From assembly GCF_900114045.1 (NCBI RefSeq), contig NZ_FORQ01000002.1, forward strand, positions 372,001 through 436,000: a stretch of DNA of 64,000 bases. Direction: 5' to 3'. Positions 36,957 to 45,541 of the stretch are shown here, piece by piece. Source of the stretch: Kaistella treverensis (GTDB taxonomy: Bacteria > Bacteroidota > Bacteroidia > Flavobacteriales > Weeksellaceae). The notes under the pieces were generated by a model. That model worked only from the letters and a program-made list of their open reading frames with translations. It was not told the origin of the DNA and did not search any database. The translations under genes and the position numbers were made by a program. Positions within the stretch are counted from its first letter, which is position 1. Each line of letters opens with the position of its first letter.

Positions 36957-38621
36957 TTATTTTAAAAACTTAAAATATTCCTTTAAAATTTCTGCATTTT
37001 CAATTTCCGAAGTATCAACTTCGAGGATTTTGGGTTTTTCATCAGCTTTAAAGAAATTATTCAAAACGCGAATCAGGGTTTCTTCCTCATCAACTTTGGT
37101 GTAACCAAAACCAAAATGTTTCGCCAAGTGTTCCGCATTTTTATGGTGCGTGGTCATGATAAATTCGTCTAACGCATTTGTAGAACTCGGTCCCGGAATA
37201 ATTTTAAAGATGTCGCCGCCGCCATTATTGAAAATAATAATTCGGGTGTACGGCGGAATATAATTGTTCCACAAACCATTGATGTCGTAAAAAAAGCTGA
37301 TTTCTCCTGTGACTAAAAGCGTTTGTACCGGACTTTTCATCGCGTAGCCCATCGCGGTAGAAGTGGAACCGTCGATGCCGCTGGTGCCGCGGTTGCAGTA
37401 AATATTGTTGTTCGGAAAATCGAAAAGTTGTGCGTAGCGGATCGCAGAAGAATTGCTGATATGTAAATTAATATTTTTTGGCAGTTTAGCGGCTAAAATT
37501 TCAAAAAATTTAAAATCCGAGAATGGCGTTGTCAGGCAATATTCAGCGTGTTTTGCATCTTTTTTATCACGCAGCACATCCCATAAATTGTAATAAGCAC
37601 TCGGTTCCAATTTGATAAAATTGAGCATTTTAGCAAAGAATTTTTCCGGCGTGGTTTTTATTTTTTCGCTTAACGAAAAAAACGTGTCTGGATGCCAAAA
37701 TTCATCGATGTGCCAATGGTTTTCCGGTTTTGCGTTGCGTAGAAATTGCTTTACTTTCTTGGAAACTACGTTTTGACCAATGGTAATCAGCAAATCCGGT
37801 GCGTAAGTTTTATAATCTTCATCGGTAAAATTGAAAATATACCGGTCTATATGCCCAAAAAATTTCTCCTGACGCAAGTTCGAGTTGGCTTCTTTTAAAA
37901 CAACAACGCTATGATTTTTCACCAGTTGCGATAACTGCATTTCAAGCTCTTCGCTGTGATCGCGCGTACCAACCAAAATCATAATCCGTTTTGCGGTATT
38001 CCAGTCTGCAGGGAAATTTGGTGTAAATTCAAACTGTGGTTTCCGGATGGTTTTTTCCACCGGCGGAAGCTTCGGCAATTCTGAAACCAGTTCGTAAAGC
38101 GGCTCAGCCAACGGAATATTAATATGAACCGGTCCCTGGCGCTCAAAACAGGTTTCAATTGCTTTTTTAATGATGTTGAAATTTTCTTCATCAGCATCTT
38201 CTTTCTCATCTTCCAAAAGCTGAAAATCACCGTAAGAATGCTGGTGATAAAGGTCTTTTTGGCGAATGGTTTGTCCATCGAACAAATCCACATAATCGGT
38301 CGGCCGGTCTGCGGTTAGAATTAAAATCGGTGTATTCTGGAAAAAAGCTTCGGTTACGGCTGGATAATAATTCGCTGCCGCTGAACCGCTGGTGGAAGTT
38401 ACAGCAACCGGTTTTTTAAGACTCTGGGCCATTCCGAGCGCCACGAAACCTGCGCTTCGTTCATCAACAATGCTGTAGCAATTTAGTTCATCCATTTCCG
38501 AGAAATGAATCGCCAGCGGCGCGTTTCGGGATCCCGGAGAAATCACAACATCAAAAATGCCGTATTCTTTTAAAAGATATCCTAAAATCTGAATGCTGCG
38601 TTTGCCGGAGAATTGCTTCAT
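36957..38621 (-). CDS. menD: 2-succinyl-5-enolpyruvyl-6-hydroxy-3-cyclohexene-1-carboxylate synthase MenD
   Basis: Thiamine-diphosphate enzyme that commits isochorismate to menaquinone synthesis. The N-terminal block ISPGSRNAPLAIHF and the catalytic glutamate in VDERSAGFVALGMA are present. So are TSGSAAANYYPAV and the C-terminal ThDP/magnesium site GNRGTSGIDGSTSTAMG (written CNRGTSGIDG here) with NNGGGDIF. The start was set at the ATG at 38619-38621 (554 residues). An upstream in-frame TTG lies inside the -7 promoter element and is rejected. It is convergent with pabC, three bases apart, so the two transcripts end face to face. Confidence 0.95.
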   Translation of the reverse strand: MKQFSGKRSIQILGYLLKEYGIFDVVISPGSRNAPLAIHFSEMDELNCYSIVDERSAGFVALGMAQSLKKPVAVTSTSGSAAANYYPAVTEAFFQNTPILILTADRPTDYVDLFDGQTIRQKDLYHQHSYGDFQLLEDEKEDADEENFNIIKKAIETCFERQGPVHINIPLAEPLYELVSELPKLPPVEKTIRKPQFEFTPNFPADWNTAKRIMILVGTRDHSEELEMQLSQLVKNHSVVVLKEANSNLRQEKFFGHIDRYIFNFTDEDYKTYAPDLLITIGQNVVSKKVKQFLRNAKPENHWHIDEFWHPDTFFSLSEKIKTTPEKFFAKMLNFIKLEPSAYYNLWDVLRDKKDAKHAEYCLTTPFSDFKFFEILAAKLPKNINLHISNSSAIRYAQLFDFPNNNIYCNRGTSGIDGSTSTAMGYAMKSPVQTLLVTGEISFFYDINGLWNNYIPPYTRIIIFNNGGGDIFKIIPGPSSTNALDEFIMTTHHKNAEHLAKHFGFGYTKVDEEETLIRVLNNFFKADEKPKILEVDTSEIENAEILKEYFKFLK

Positions 38622-38639
38622 AGTCTGTATTGCTTCCCG

Positions 38640-38647
38640 CAAATTTA
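38640..38647 (-). promoter_or_regulatory. Promoter -7 element of menD
   Basis: On the minus strand TAAATTTG, 18 bases before the menD ATG. The remaining segment 38648-38843 is AT-rich. It holds two related short pieces (ATGCTGCTTTTAAGG near 38699 and ATGCTGCTTTTTCAGCG near 38740) resembling the cores of the 8.2 kb repeats. Confidence 0.6.
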
Positions 38648-38843
38648 ATGATAATAAAGTTGAAATTTAAGGAAGAAATTTTCCGCTTTCTAAAAAATAT
38701 GCTGCTTTTAAGGTAATAAATATCATTTTTTAAAATGCTGCTTTTTCAGCGCTTGATTTAAATCTTTCGTAACTTTAACTACCTAAAAATCAAATGCCGA
38801 TCATTTCCTTTTTAGCATTTCCATTAAATTATTAAACCAAAAT

Positions 38844-40970
38844 ATGATGAGTGCTAATACCAAAAACCTAAGAAATGTAGTCTTGCTGGGCCATTCTGAC
38901 AGCGGCAAAACTACGCTCATAGAAACGATGATGTACGAAGGCGGGGCGATTAAGCGCCGTGGCAGCGTAAATTTACGCAACATGGTGAGCGATTATACCG
39001 ACCTGGAACATGAGAAAGGAAAAACCATTTTTTCGCACCAGATGTTTGTAAACTGGCGCAACAACAGGATTAATATGATTGATACGCCGGGATTTGATGA
39101 TTTTATTGGCGAAGTGGTTTCCTCTTTAAAAGTCGCTGATACCGCCATCATCGTGCTGAATGCCGCAAACGGTGTGGAAGTAGGAACCGAGCTGGTTTGG
39201 GAATATGTTGAAAAATATAGAACACCAGCCATTTTTGTCATCAACCAGATGGACCATCCGAAAGCTGATTTCGAAAAAACTCTGGAACAGGCGAGGGAAA
39301 GATTTGGGCCGAAGTTGCTTCCACTGCAGTTTCCGTATAATTCCGGCGCAAATTTTAATTCAATTATCGATGCGTTGCGGATGGTGATGTACGTATTTCC
39401 GGCGGACGGCGGTAAACCCGAGAAAAAACCCATTCCTGAAAGCGAATTGGAAAGAGCCAACGCAATGCACAACGCTTTGGTGGAAATCGCCGCCGAAAAT
39501 GAAGACGGCTTGATGGAAAAATATTTCGAAGAAGGAAATTTGTCTGAAGAAGAACTCGGACAGGGAATTACACTCGCGCTGGCTAAACAGCAGTTTTTTC
39601 CGGTTTTCATTACTAGCGGCTTAAAAGATATGGGAAGCGGCCGTTTGATGGGATTTATTGATGATATCGCACCGTCACCCGCGGAAAGACCAGCAAGAAA
39701 ACTTGAAAATGGTGATGAAATTTCTTACGATCCCGACGATAAAACCACGATATTTATTTATAAAACCACATCCGAACCGCAAGTGGGGATGGTTTCTTAC
39801 TTTAAAGTTTTAAGCGGAAAACTAAAACCGGGAGATGAACTTGTAAATGCGGAAAATGGAGAAATTGAGCGCATTTCACAGGTGTTTTTAGCTGAAGGAA
39901 AAGACCGCATTACGGTAGATGAGCTGGTTGCCGGCGATTTAGGTGTTACCGTAAAACTCAAATATGCGCGTTCAAATCACACTTTAAACTCAAAAGGTCT
40001 TAATCGCAAAATCCGTCCGATGGAATTCCCGGAAAGCAGAATTCGCAAAGCAATTTTTACCGATGTTTCCTCGGACATGGAAAAATTGGTCACCGCACTG
40101 CACAAAATTCAGGATTCCGATCCAACTTTGGTGGTAGAACAATCTACGGAACTTAGGCAAACCATTCTGCACGGTCAGGGACAGTTGCATCTTGATCTCG
40201 TGACACAGCGGTTGGAAAAAGAATTTGGTGTAAAAATGAGGTTTGCAGCACCGAAAATCCCGTACCGCGAAACCATTACCGGAAAAGCGGATGCCGATTA
40301 CCGCCACAAAAAACAATCCGGCGGCGCGGGGCAGTTTGCAGAAATACATTTAAAACTCGAAAATTATTACGACGGTATGGAAGAACCAACGGGTGTAAAC
40401 ATACGTCAGAAAGACATCGAAGAACTGCCGTGGGGCGGAAAACTTGCTTTTTACTGGTGCATCGTGGGCGGCGCGATAGACAACCGCTACATCGGCGCTA
40501 TAAAAAAAGGCATTATGCAGCAGATGGAATCCGGGCCCCTGACCGGTTCGCGCTGCCAAAACGTCCGCGTAACCGTTTACGACGGTAAAATGCACAGCGT
40601 CGATTCCAACGATATTTCCTTCCAGCTCGCCGCGGCGGGCGCCTTTCGCGACGCTTTTCACCGCGCAAATCCGCAGCTTTTAGAGCCGGTTTATGCAGTG
40701 GAAATTTTATGTCCGGACGAAGATACCGGCGATGTAATGGGCGATTTGCAAACGCGCCGCGCTATCATTTCGGGTATGGATTCCGAAAAACATTACCAGA
40801 AAATCTTGGCGCACGTTCCCCTCGCGGAGCTTGATGACTACGGTTCAACGCTGAGGTCAATAACGGGCGGTCGTGCAAAATTCACCATGAAATTTGCCGA
40901 ATACCAGCTAGTTCCGATGAATGTACAGCAGGAAGTGGTGCGAAATCAAGCGCCGTTGCAGGAAGCTTAA
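38844..40970 (+). CDS. EF-G-like translation GTPase paralogue (EF-G2 type) with substituted catalytic histidine
   Basis: 708 residues with the five-domain EF-G layout: G domain (about 1-270), domain II (about 290-380), III-IV (about 395-600) and V (about 610-695). The P-loop is GHSDSGKTT (16-24). The switch II motif is DTPGFDDF (80-87), where the catalytic histidine of DTPGH is Phe84. The guanine-specificity motif NKxD reads NQMD (134-137). The switch I segment YTDLEHEKGKTI also departs from the canonical ERxRGITI. Published work on a Bacteroides EF-G2 describes translocation without normal GTP hydrolysis; this gene looks like the flavobacterial counterpart. The canonical fusA is not in the window. 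A strong terminator follows. Confidence 0.9.
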   Translation: MMSANTKNLRNVVLLGHSDSGKTTLIETMMYEGGAIKRRGSVNLRNMVSDYTDLEHEKGKTIFSHQMFVNWRNNRINMIDTPGFDDFIGEVVSSLKVADTAIIVLNAANGVEVGTELVWEYVEKYRTPAIFVINQMDHPKADFEKTLEQARERFGPKLLPLQFPYNSGANFNSIIDALRMVMYVFPADGGKPEKKPIPESELERANAMHNALVEIAAENEDGLMEKYFEEGNLSEEELGQGITLALAKQQFFPVFITSGLKDMGSGRLMGFIDDIAPSPAERPARKLENGDEISYDPDDKTTIFIYKTTSEPQVGMVSYFKVLSGKLKPGDELVNAENGEIERISQVFLAEGKDRITVDELVAGDLGVTVKLKYARSNHTLNSKGLNRKIRPMEFPESRIRKAIFTDVSSDMEKLVTALHKIQDSDPTLVVEQSTELRQTILHGQGQLHLDLVTQRLEKEFGVKMRFAAPKIPYRETITGKADADYRHKKQSGGAGQFAEIHLKLENYYDGMEEPTGVNIRQKDIEELPWGGKLAFYWCIVGGAIDNRYIGAIKKGIMQQMESGPLTGSRCQNVRVTVYDGKMHSVDSNDISFQLAAAGAFRDAFHRANPQLLEPVYAVEILCPDEDTGDVMGDLQTRRAIISGMDSEKHYQKILAHVPLAELDDYGSTLRSITGGRAKFTMKFAEYQLVPMNVQQEVVRNQAPLQEA

Positions 40971-40984
40971 ATTTCAGTAAAATG

Positions 40985-41017
40985 AAAAATATCCGTCCTT
41001 TAGGCGGATATTTTTTT
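40985..41017 (+). terminator. Terminator after the EF-G2 gene
   Basis: AAAAATATCCG / CGGATATTTTT stem with a nine-base loop, followed by T. Confidence 0.85.
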
Positions 41018-41044
41018 AGGAAACGACAAGATTTTCCATGTGCC

Positions 41045-41131
41045 CGAAGGCTGGTACCCGCTGTCCGCTGCAATCTTTTTTGCCGCCCGCGCAGCGGGCG
41101 GCAAAAAAGGATTTCCACTTCCATCGGGGTT
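41045..41131. repeat. GC-rich intergenic element with perfect 16-bp inverted repeat
   Basis: The arms at 41075-41090 and 41094-41109 (CTTTTTTGCCGCCCGC and its complement) are perfect and separated by three bases. The flanks are CTGTCCGCTGCAAT on the left and TCCACT-N5-CGGGG on the right. It is much richer in GC than its surroundings and contains no credible reading frame. It shares TCCACT-N5-CGGGG with the element at 49234-49320, so it is probably a dispersed intergenic repeat. Confidence 0.6.
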
Positions 41132-41169
41132 AGAATTTCACTTTTTCCTTCTTTTAACAGGTGAAATAT

Positions 41170-42237
41170 TTAATGAATCATCAAAAAGCTGGTGACGCCA
41201 AGTCCCAAAAGCAAAAATAAAAACGCGAAGAAATTCCTTTGGTCCTGTAAACCCGCTGGTGCGCCAGAAAGAAGTAAACCACGTTATAAAGCAGAAGCGC
41301 CGTGATGAGCAAATAAATTAGAAAGTTCACAAACGAGGAGCTGATCATTGTGCTGACTTTATAAAGCAGATAAAGAAGCAAGATATTCAGCAAAGAAAAG
41401 CGAAATAATGCAGTGTGAAAACGCCGTGATCGAAATACCACCACCTTTTCTTGTTATGGAAAATCCATAAAAAAAGGCAAATAATGGCAAATAAATAAAA
41501 AGCGCTTTCGGCAGATTATGAAAAGAGGTCAATGCGAAATTCCGTAAAATATCACCTTTTTTTATGCCTTTTTCTTTGAGTTCAAAAAATTTGTGTGCGA
41601 TAGGTTTTTCGATAAAATCAAAAGCTCCGGGATTTTTCACCAATGCAGAATCGTAAGCCTTTTCTGTAGTATAACCCAGAAACTTGGTGTCTTTATCTAC
41701 GGATTTATCCATATCAAAACTCGTCGCGAAATTTCCCAGCGACGCGGAATCGATCATTACCGCGGTTACTTTCTGCAAAGCTGCTGAATCTTCTGCTGTA
41801 AGATTCGGTTGCGCTTTTATGCTGTCGATTTTCTGCTGTAACGCCGCCGTACTAATGTCTGAAAGGACTTTGGTTTGTTTTAATTTTTGCGACTCTTTGC
41901 CGCCATTAAAATCCATATTAAAAGGCGGAAATATTGAAAATAAAAAAAAGGTAATAAAGCTGATGAAAATATATAATTTTACGGGCGGTACGTAACGCTG
42001 TCTTTTCCCTTCCAGATAAGTTTGTGTTAATTTTCCCGGCTTGAAGAGCAAATTTTTTATAGTTCCCCAAAACTGGCCGTCGTAATGCGTAAAGTCTTCG
42101 ATGAAATGCGTGAAAAGATAATGAAACGGTCTCCGCGTTTCGGTGTTTTCCTGGCCACAGTTCGGACAAAATTTTTCTTCAACAATAAAACCGCAATTCA
42201 GGCAGTTTTTTTCTTCCCGAAGTTTTCCGTGGCTCAT
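41170..42237 (-). pseudogene. DUF3667 family membrane protein, disrupted by three apparent single-base deletions
   Basis: The first 240 or so residues read normally. They include an N-terminal zinc ribbon (CLNCG...CPNCG, about 13-33), a conserved block THFIEDFTHYDGQFWGTIKNLLFKPG and YVPPVKLYIFISFITFFLF, then a membrane segment. The frame then shifts in a seven-A run (41469-41475, seven T in the gene). Restoring one T gives the family motif KKRWWYFDHGVFTLHYFAF. A second missing T near 41392-41399 restores LLLNILLLYLL. A third missing base near 41246 restores QDQRNFFAFLFLLLGLGV, ending at the stop 41170-41172. Rebuilt length is about 355 residues, normal for the family. It is either a recent pseudogene or carries sequencing errors. 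Function unknown. Confidence 0.75.
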
Positions 42238-42253
42238 GACGTATAATTTTACT

Positions 42254-42261
42254 CAAAAATA
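42254..42261 (-). promoter_or_regulatory. Promoter -7 element of the DUF3667 gene
   Basis: On the minus strand TATTTTTG, 16 bases before the ATG. No TTTG is evident at -33. Confidence 0.5.
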
Positions 42262-42302
42262 AAAAATAATACGTTTGCAGTGAAAAGTATTTCGATATCT
42301 AC

Positions 42303-42330
42303 AAAAAACCGCTCCAAATGAAACGATTTT
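42303..42330 (-). terminator. Probable terminator of tnaA
   Basis: On the minus strand the stem AAAATCGTTTC / GGAGCGGTTTT (three G-U pairs) with an ATTT loop is followed by T. It lies 35 bases beyond the tnaA stop. Confidence 0.6.
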
Positions 42331-42364
42331 TTAGTTTTAAGCGAATTGTCTTTAATTAGAAGTT

Positions 42365-43741
42365 TTAAGCTTCTTCCAGCTGAACGGTAAAATGTCGTAA
42401 AATTTCCGATTCCCAAACGATTTTATAACCTTTTGTAATTTCGTCCCGACGGTCGTAAACATTTTTAATCGCTGCCGCGATATAATCCATGTGATTGTTG
42501 GTGTATGTACGGCGCGGAATTGCAAGTCGCACCAGTTCCAGTTTCGGATTCCGGTTTTCGCGCGTCTCCGGATCTCGGTCTGCAAGCAAAGTCCCGATTT
42601 CCACCGTGCGGATTCCGGCTTCCTTGTAAATTTCATTCGCTAAAGTCTGCGCCGGAAATTCTTCGCGTGAAATATTCGGCAAAAAGCCCAAAGAATCTAT
42701 GAAAACCGCGTGACCACCAATTGGTTTCTGCACCGGAATTCCATAATCAATTAATTTATTTCCCAAATATTCCACTTGGGAAATCCGGCTTTCAAGGTAT
42801 TCGAATTCAGTAGCTTCATCTAAACCGACCGCCAGCGCAGCCATATCGCGGCCCGCCATGCCGCCGTAAGTAATGAAACCTTCGAAAATAATGGTGAAAT
42901 TGGAAGCTTTTTTAAAAATTTCTGCATCGTTCAGCGCAATAAATCCGCCGATATTCACCAAACCATCTTTTTTGGAACTCATCGTCATTCCAACTCCATA
43001 GGAAAAAGCTTCTTTCGCGATTTCTTTAATGGTGCGGTTTTCCTGGCCTTTTTCGCGTGTTTTTATGAAATAAGCATTTTCTGCAAAACGCGCAGAATCA
43101 AAATAAATGGGAATTCCGTAACGGTCAGAAAGTTCTTTTACTGCTTTCATATTTTCAAGCGAAACCGGTTGTCCGCCGGAGGAATTGCAGGTAATGGTGA
43201 TTAAGCAAAACGGAATTTTTTCTTTCGGGTGCGCTTTGTAAACTTCTTCCAGCTTCTTTAAGTCGATGTTTCCTTTGAAAAGGTGCGGATCATTGATGTC
43301 AAAAGCTTCATCAATGGTACAGTCGATGGCGTGGGCTTTCCGAATTTCAATGTGACCTTTTGTAGTATCAAAATGCGAATTTCCAGGAATCACATCGCCG
43401 TCCTTAACCAAAACTGAAAAGAGCACATTTTCCGCAGCGCGCCCCTGATGTGTTGGCAAAAGATATTGGTAACCGGAAATATTCCGCACTGTTTCGTGCA
43501 ATTTTTCGAAACTTCTGGAACCTGCATAACTCTCGTCGCCGGTCATCAAAGCGCCCCATTGCTGGTCGCTCATGGCGCCGGTGCCGGAATCGGTTAAAAG
43601 ATCGATGAAAACCTGGGAGGATTTTAAATTAAATAAATTGTAGTTGGCATTTTTCAGCCAATTTTCTCTTTCTGCACGGGTGGATTGGTGAATTTCTTCC
43701 ACCATTTTTATTCTGAACGGTTCTGCGTAAGGTAATTTCAT
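42365..43741 (-). CDS. tnaA: Tryptophanase (tryptophan indole-lyase)
   Basis: PLP enzyme that splits L-tryptophan to indole, pyruvate and ammonia. The 458 residues align with the tyrosine phenol-lyase / tryptophanase family: LLTDSGTGAMSD, PTHQGRAAEN, ITCNSSGGQPVS, DSARFAENAYF, and the PLP lysine in MSSKKDG (Lys258). The residues that separate the two activities favour tryptophanase. HFDTTKGH (124-130) is like the tryptophanase FDTTxGH and unlike the tyrosine phenol-lyase FTTTRYH. VEIGTLLADRDP matches the tryptophanase EIGSFLLGRDP block. No tnaC-like leader or permease is next to it. An indole-positive phenotype is predicted, as in many Chryseobacterium. Confidence 0.9.
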   Translation of the reverse strand: MKLPYAEPFRIKMVEEIHQSTRAERENWLKNANYNLFNLKSSQVFIDLLTDSGTGAMSDQQWGALMTGDESYAGSRSFEKLHETVRNISGYQYLLPTHQGRAAENVLFSVLVKDGDVIPGNSHFDTTKGHIEIRKAHAIDCTIDEAFDINDPHLFKGNIDLKKLEEVYKAHPKEKIPFCLITITCNSSGGQPVSLENMKAVKELSDRYGIPIYFDSARFAENAYFIKTREKGQENRTIKEIAKEAFSYGVGMTMSSKKDGLVNIGGFIALNDAEIFKKASNFTIIFEGFITYGGMAGRDMAALAVGLDEATEFEYLESRISQVEYLGNKLIDYGIPVQKPIGGHAVFIDSLGFLPNISREEFPAQTLANEIYKEAGIRTVEIGTLLADRDPETRENRNPKLELVRLAIPRRTYTNNHMDYIAAAIKNVYDRRDEITKGYKIVWESEILRHFTVQLEEA

Positions 43742-43817
43742 TATGATAAATTAAAGAGTAATAATTAAAAGTAGGTTTGTGATGAAAATTCATCATTCAT
43801 TTTTAATTATTAAATTT

Positions 43818-44438
43818 TCACTCCGGTGCCTTAAAAACATTGTCATCTGAATGGAAACCTGCAACGCCGCCGCTCACCGCAAATTTCATGGCCTGTGCCG
43901 CGCTTACGTTTTCTAAAGTCACAATATTGGTAGCAAGTACGAAAACTACCCAACCGGAAACGGCGTAAGAATGCGGCAAATAAACCGAAACATAATCCGG
44001 AAAACCGACGGAAGAAAGATCGCTTTGGGTAAGAAAACCAATTCGCCAAACATCGGGGTTATCTGAAGTTTTAATGAGAACCGGGACGTTGAATTTCTTT
44101 TTGTCGCCTACGAAAGACGTCATAACATCTTTCAGCGAGGTATAAATAAATTTGATTCCGGGTGTATGTTCCAGCAAATAATCGAAACTGTCGACGATGA
44201 CGCGGCCGATTATAAATTTATTCCCCACAAAACCCACCAAAGTGATGGTACAGATAACGATCAGAAAGGTAATTCCCGGGTAAACCTGCTCGGAAAGTGC
44301 CGGTACAATATTATCGATGCTGGAAACTACGTACCAGATTATCCACACGGTGAGCGCGAAAGGTCCGATGATAAGCAAACCCTGGAAAAACGATTTTGCC
44401 AGGACATTGAGGATGTTTTCGATTTTCTGTTTGTTCAT
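43818..44438 (-). CDS. DUF502 family membrane protein
   Basis: 206 residues. Two hydrophobic segments at the start (about 17-38 and 55-75) flank the short loop VSSIDNIVPALSEQVYPG. The DUF502 signature follows: HTPGIKFIYTSLKDVMTSFVG (about 90-110), with PVLIKT...WRIGFLTQ and VSVYLPHSYAVSGWVVFV. The C-terminal EKxMxxIVSGG-type block is written SAAQAMKFAVSGGVAG here. The family is widespread and uncharacterised, with suggestions of a membrane-trafficking-like role in plant homologues. It lies 71 bases upstream of miaE's end, same strand. Confidence 0.88.
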   Translation of the reverse strand: MNKQKIENILNVLAKSFFQGLLIIGPFALTVWIIWYVVSSIDNIVPALSEQVYPGITFLIVICTITLVGFVGNKFIIGRVIVDSFDYLLEHTPGIKFIYTSLKDVMTSFVGDKKKFNVPVLIKTSDNPDVWRIGFLTQSDLSSVGFPDYVSVYLPHSYAVSGWVVFVLATNIVTLENVSAAQAMKFAVSGGVAGFHSDDNVFKAPE

Positions 44439-44509
44439 CTGCTTTCGTAGGAAATACTAAAATTCTACCGGTAAAAATAGGCAAAATTTAGCTTTTTTAA
44501 TGGGAAATT

Positions 44510-45091
44510 TTAGCCGTGGATGCTTTCTTTTTTTCCGTACGATTTTATGATTTCAGCTTCATAATCCAGCCATTCTTCCCAGCGTTTGTTCACCGTTTCG
44601 GGATCTCCAAGTTTTCGGGCAAAACCAATGAAAGTGGTGTAATGATTGGCTTCAGAAATCATGAGTTCACGATAAAAAACCTTGAGTTCTTCATCTTTAA
44701 TATTTTCGGTCAGTACCCGGAAACGTTCGCAGCTGCGTGCTTCAATCATCGCAGCAAAAAGCATTCTGTCGATAATTCTCTCATCGCGCGTTCCGCCCTG
44801 GCGGATGAATTTAAAAAGTTGACCTACATAATCGTCTTTCCGCTCGCGGCCAAATTCGTAGCCGCGGTTTTTGATGATCTCATGAACCATTTGAAAATGC
44901 TCAAGTTCTTCCTGCGCAATTTTTATCAGTTCAGTAATGATTTCGGGATATTCGGGCAGCATGGTAATAAGCGAAATGGCATTGGAAGTCGCTTTTTGCT
45001 CACACCAGGCGTGATCGGTAAGTATTTCTTCCAGGTTACCTTCTGCAATATTTGCCCAGCGCGGATCGGTGAGCAATCTTAATTTGAACAT
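44510..45091 (-). CDS. miaE: tRNA-(2-methylthio-N6-isopentenyladenosine37) hydroxylase MiaE
   Basis: Ferritin-like di-iron monooxygenase that hydroxylates the isopentenyl group of ms2i6A37 in tRNA. The 193 residues have two glutamate-histidine pairs expected of the iron site: EELEHFQMVHE (about 61-71) and SEANHYTTF (about 146-154). EARSCERF (about 117-124) and an early acidic helix also contribute. The DHAWCEQKATSNA block near the N-terminus is typical of MiaE. It implies that MiaA and MiaB are encoded elsewhere. It has no partner gene in this operon. Confidence 0.93.
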   Translation of the reverse strand: MFKLRLLTDPRWANIAEGNLEEILTDHAWCEQKATSNAISLITMLPEYPEIITELIKIAQEELEHFQMVHEIIKNRGYEFGRERKDDYVGQLFKFIRQGGTRDERIIDRMLFAAMIEARSCERFRVLTENIKDEELKVFYRELMISEANHYTTFIGFARKLGDPETVNKRWEEWLDYEAEIIKSYGKKESIHG

Positions 45092-45245
45092 GATGAATTT
45101 TTTACAAATTTAATAATTTAAAGCACAGCGAATTATGTTCGCCAAAGTTCTTGATATCGTAAAAAATTTTAAGTATATTTACCATATCGGTTTTCTGGTG
45201 GCATAAATGTTGAATAAATAGAAATTAACATTAAAAAAATAAATT

Positions 45246-45488
45246 ATGAACACAACAGCATTAACAAACAGATTTGAAAAATTCGGAATTTTCGTATTGA
45301 CTTTCTTTTTCAGCGTGATGGCATTTGCGCAAACGACCACAAATACGCCTGACGTGGGTGTGGATGTAACTACAACAAAAACTACCAGCACCGAAGAATG
45401 GTTTACCAACCCGCTTTATTGGGTAGTTGGTGCGTTATTGCTGATTATCTTAATCGCAGTAATTGCGCGTGGAAATAAAAGAGACTAA
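45246..45488 (+). CDS. Small secreted-type membrane protein of unknown function
   Basis: 80 residues. The N-terminal hydrophobic segment (about 13-28, ending VMAFAQ) looks like a cleaved signal peptide. A Thr/Val-rich linker (TTTNTPDVGVDVTTTKTTSTEE) leads to a single membrane segment (about 55-74: LYWVVGALLLIILIAVIA) and a short basic tail RGNKRD. A mature protein of about 50 residues with one membrane helix and the tail in the cytoplasm is predicted. It stands alone between miaE and the acyltransferase with a terminator directly after it, which supports a real gene. No family recognised. Confidence 0.7.
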   Translation: MNTTALTNRFEKFGIFVLTFFFSVMAFAQTTTNTPDVGVDVTTTKTTSTEEWFTNPLYWVVGALLLIILIAVIARGNKRD

Positions 45489-45507
45489 TTTCTTTTCTCT
45501 AAATATG

Positions 45508-45541
45508 AAACTGCTTCGGTTATGCTGAAGCAGTTTTTTTA
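45508..45541. terminator. Terminator after the small membrane protein gene
   Basis: CTGCTTC / GAAGCAG stem extended by AAA/TTT, nine-base loop, then a run of T. It overlaps the last codons of the convergent acyltransferase gene. Confidence 0.75.

Noticed and set aside
38993-39610. 205-residue frame on the minus strand
   Set aside because: Antisense to the EF-G2 G domain; Ser-rich translation with no motif.
41045-41131. Insertion sequence end or transposon remnant
   Set aside because: A single short inverted repeat with no transposase frame or target duplication; better described as an intergenic repeat.
44516-45082. 188-residue frame on the plus strand
   Set aside because: Exactly antisense to miaE, which is well supported.
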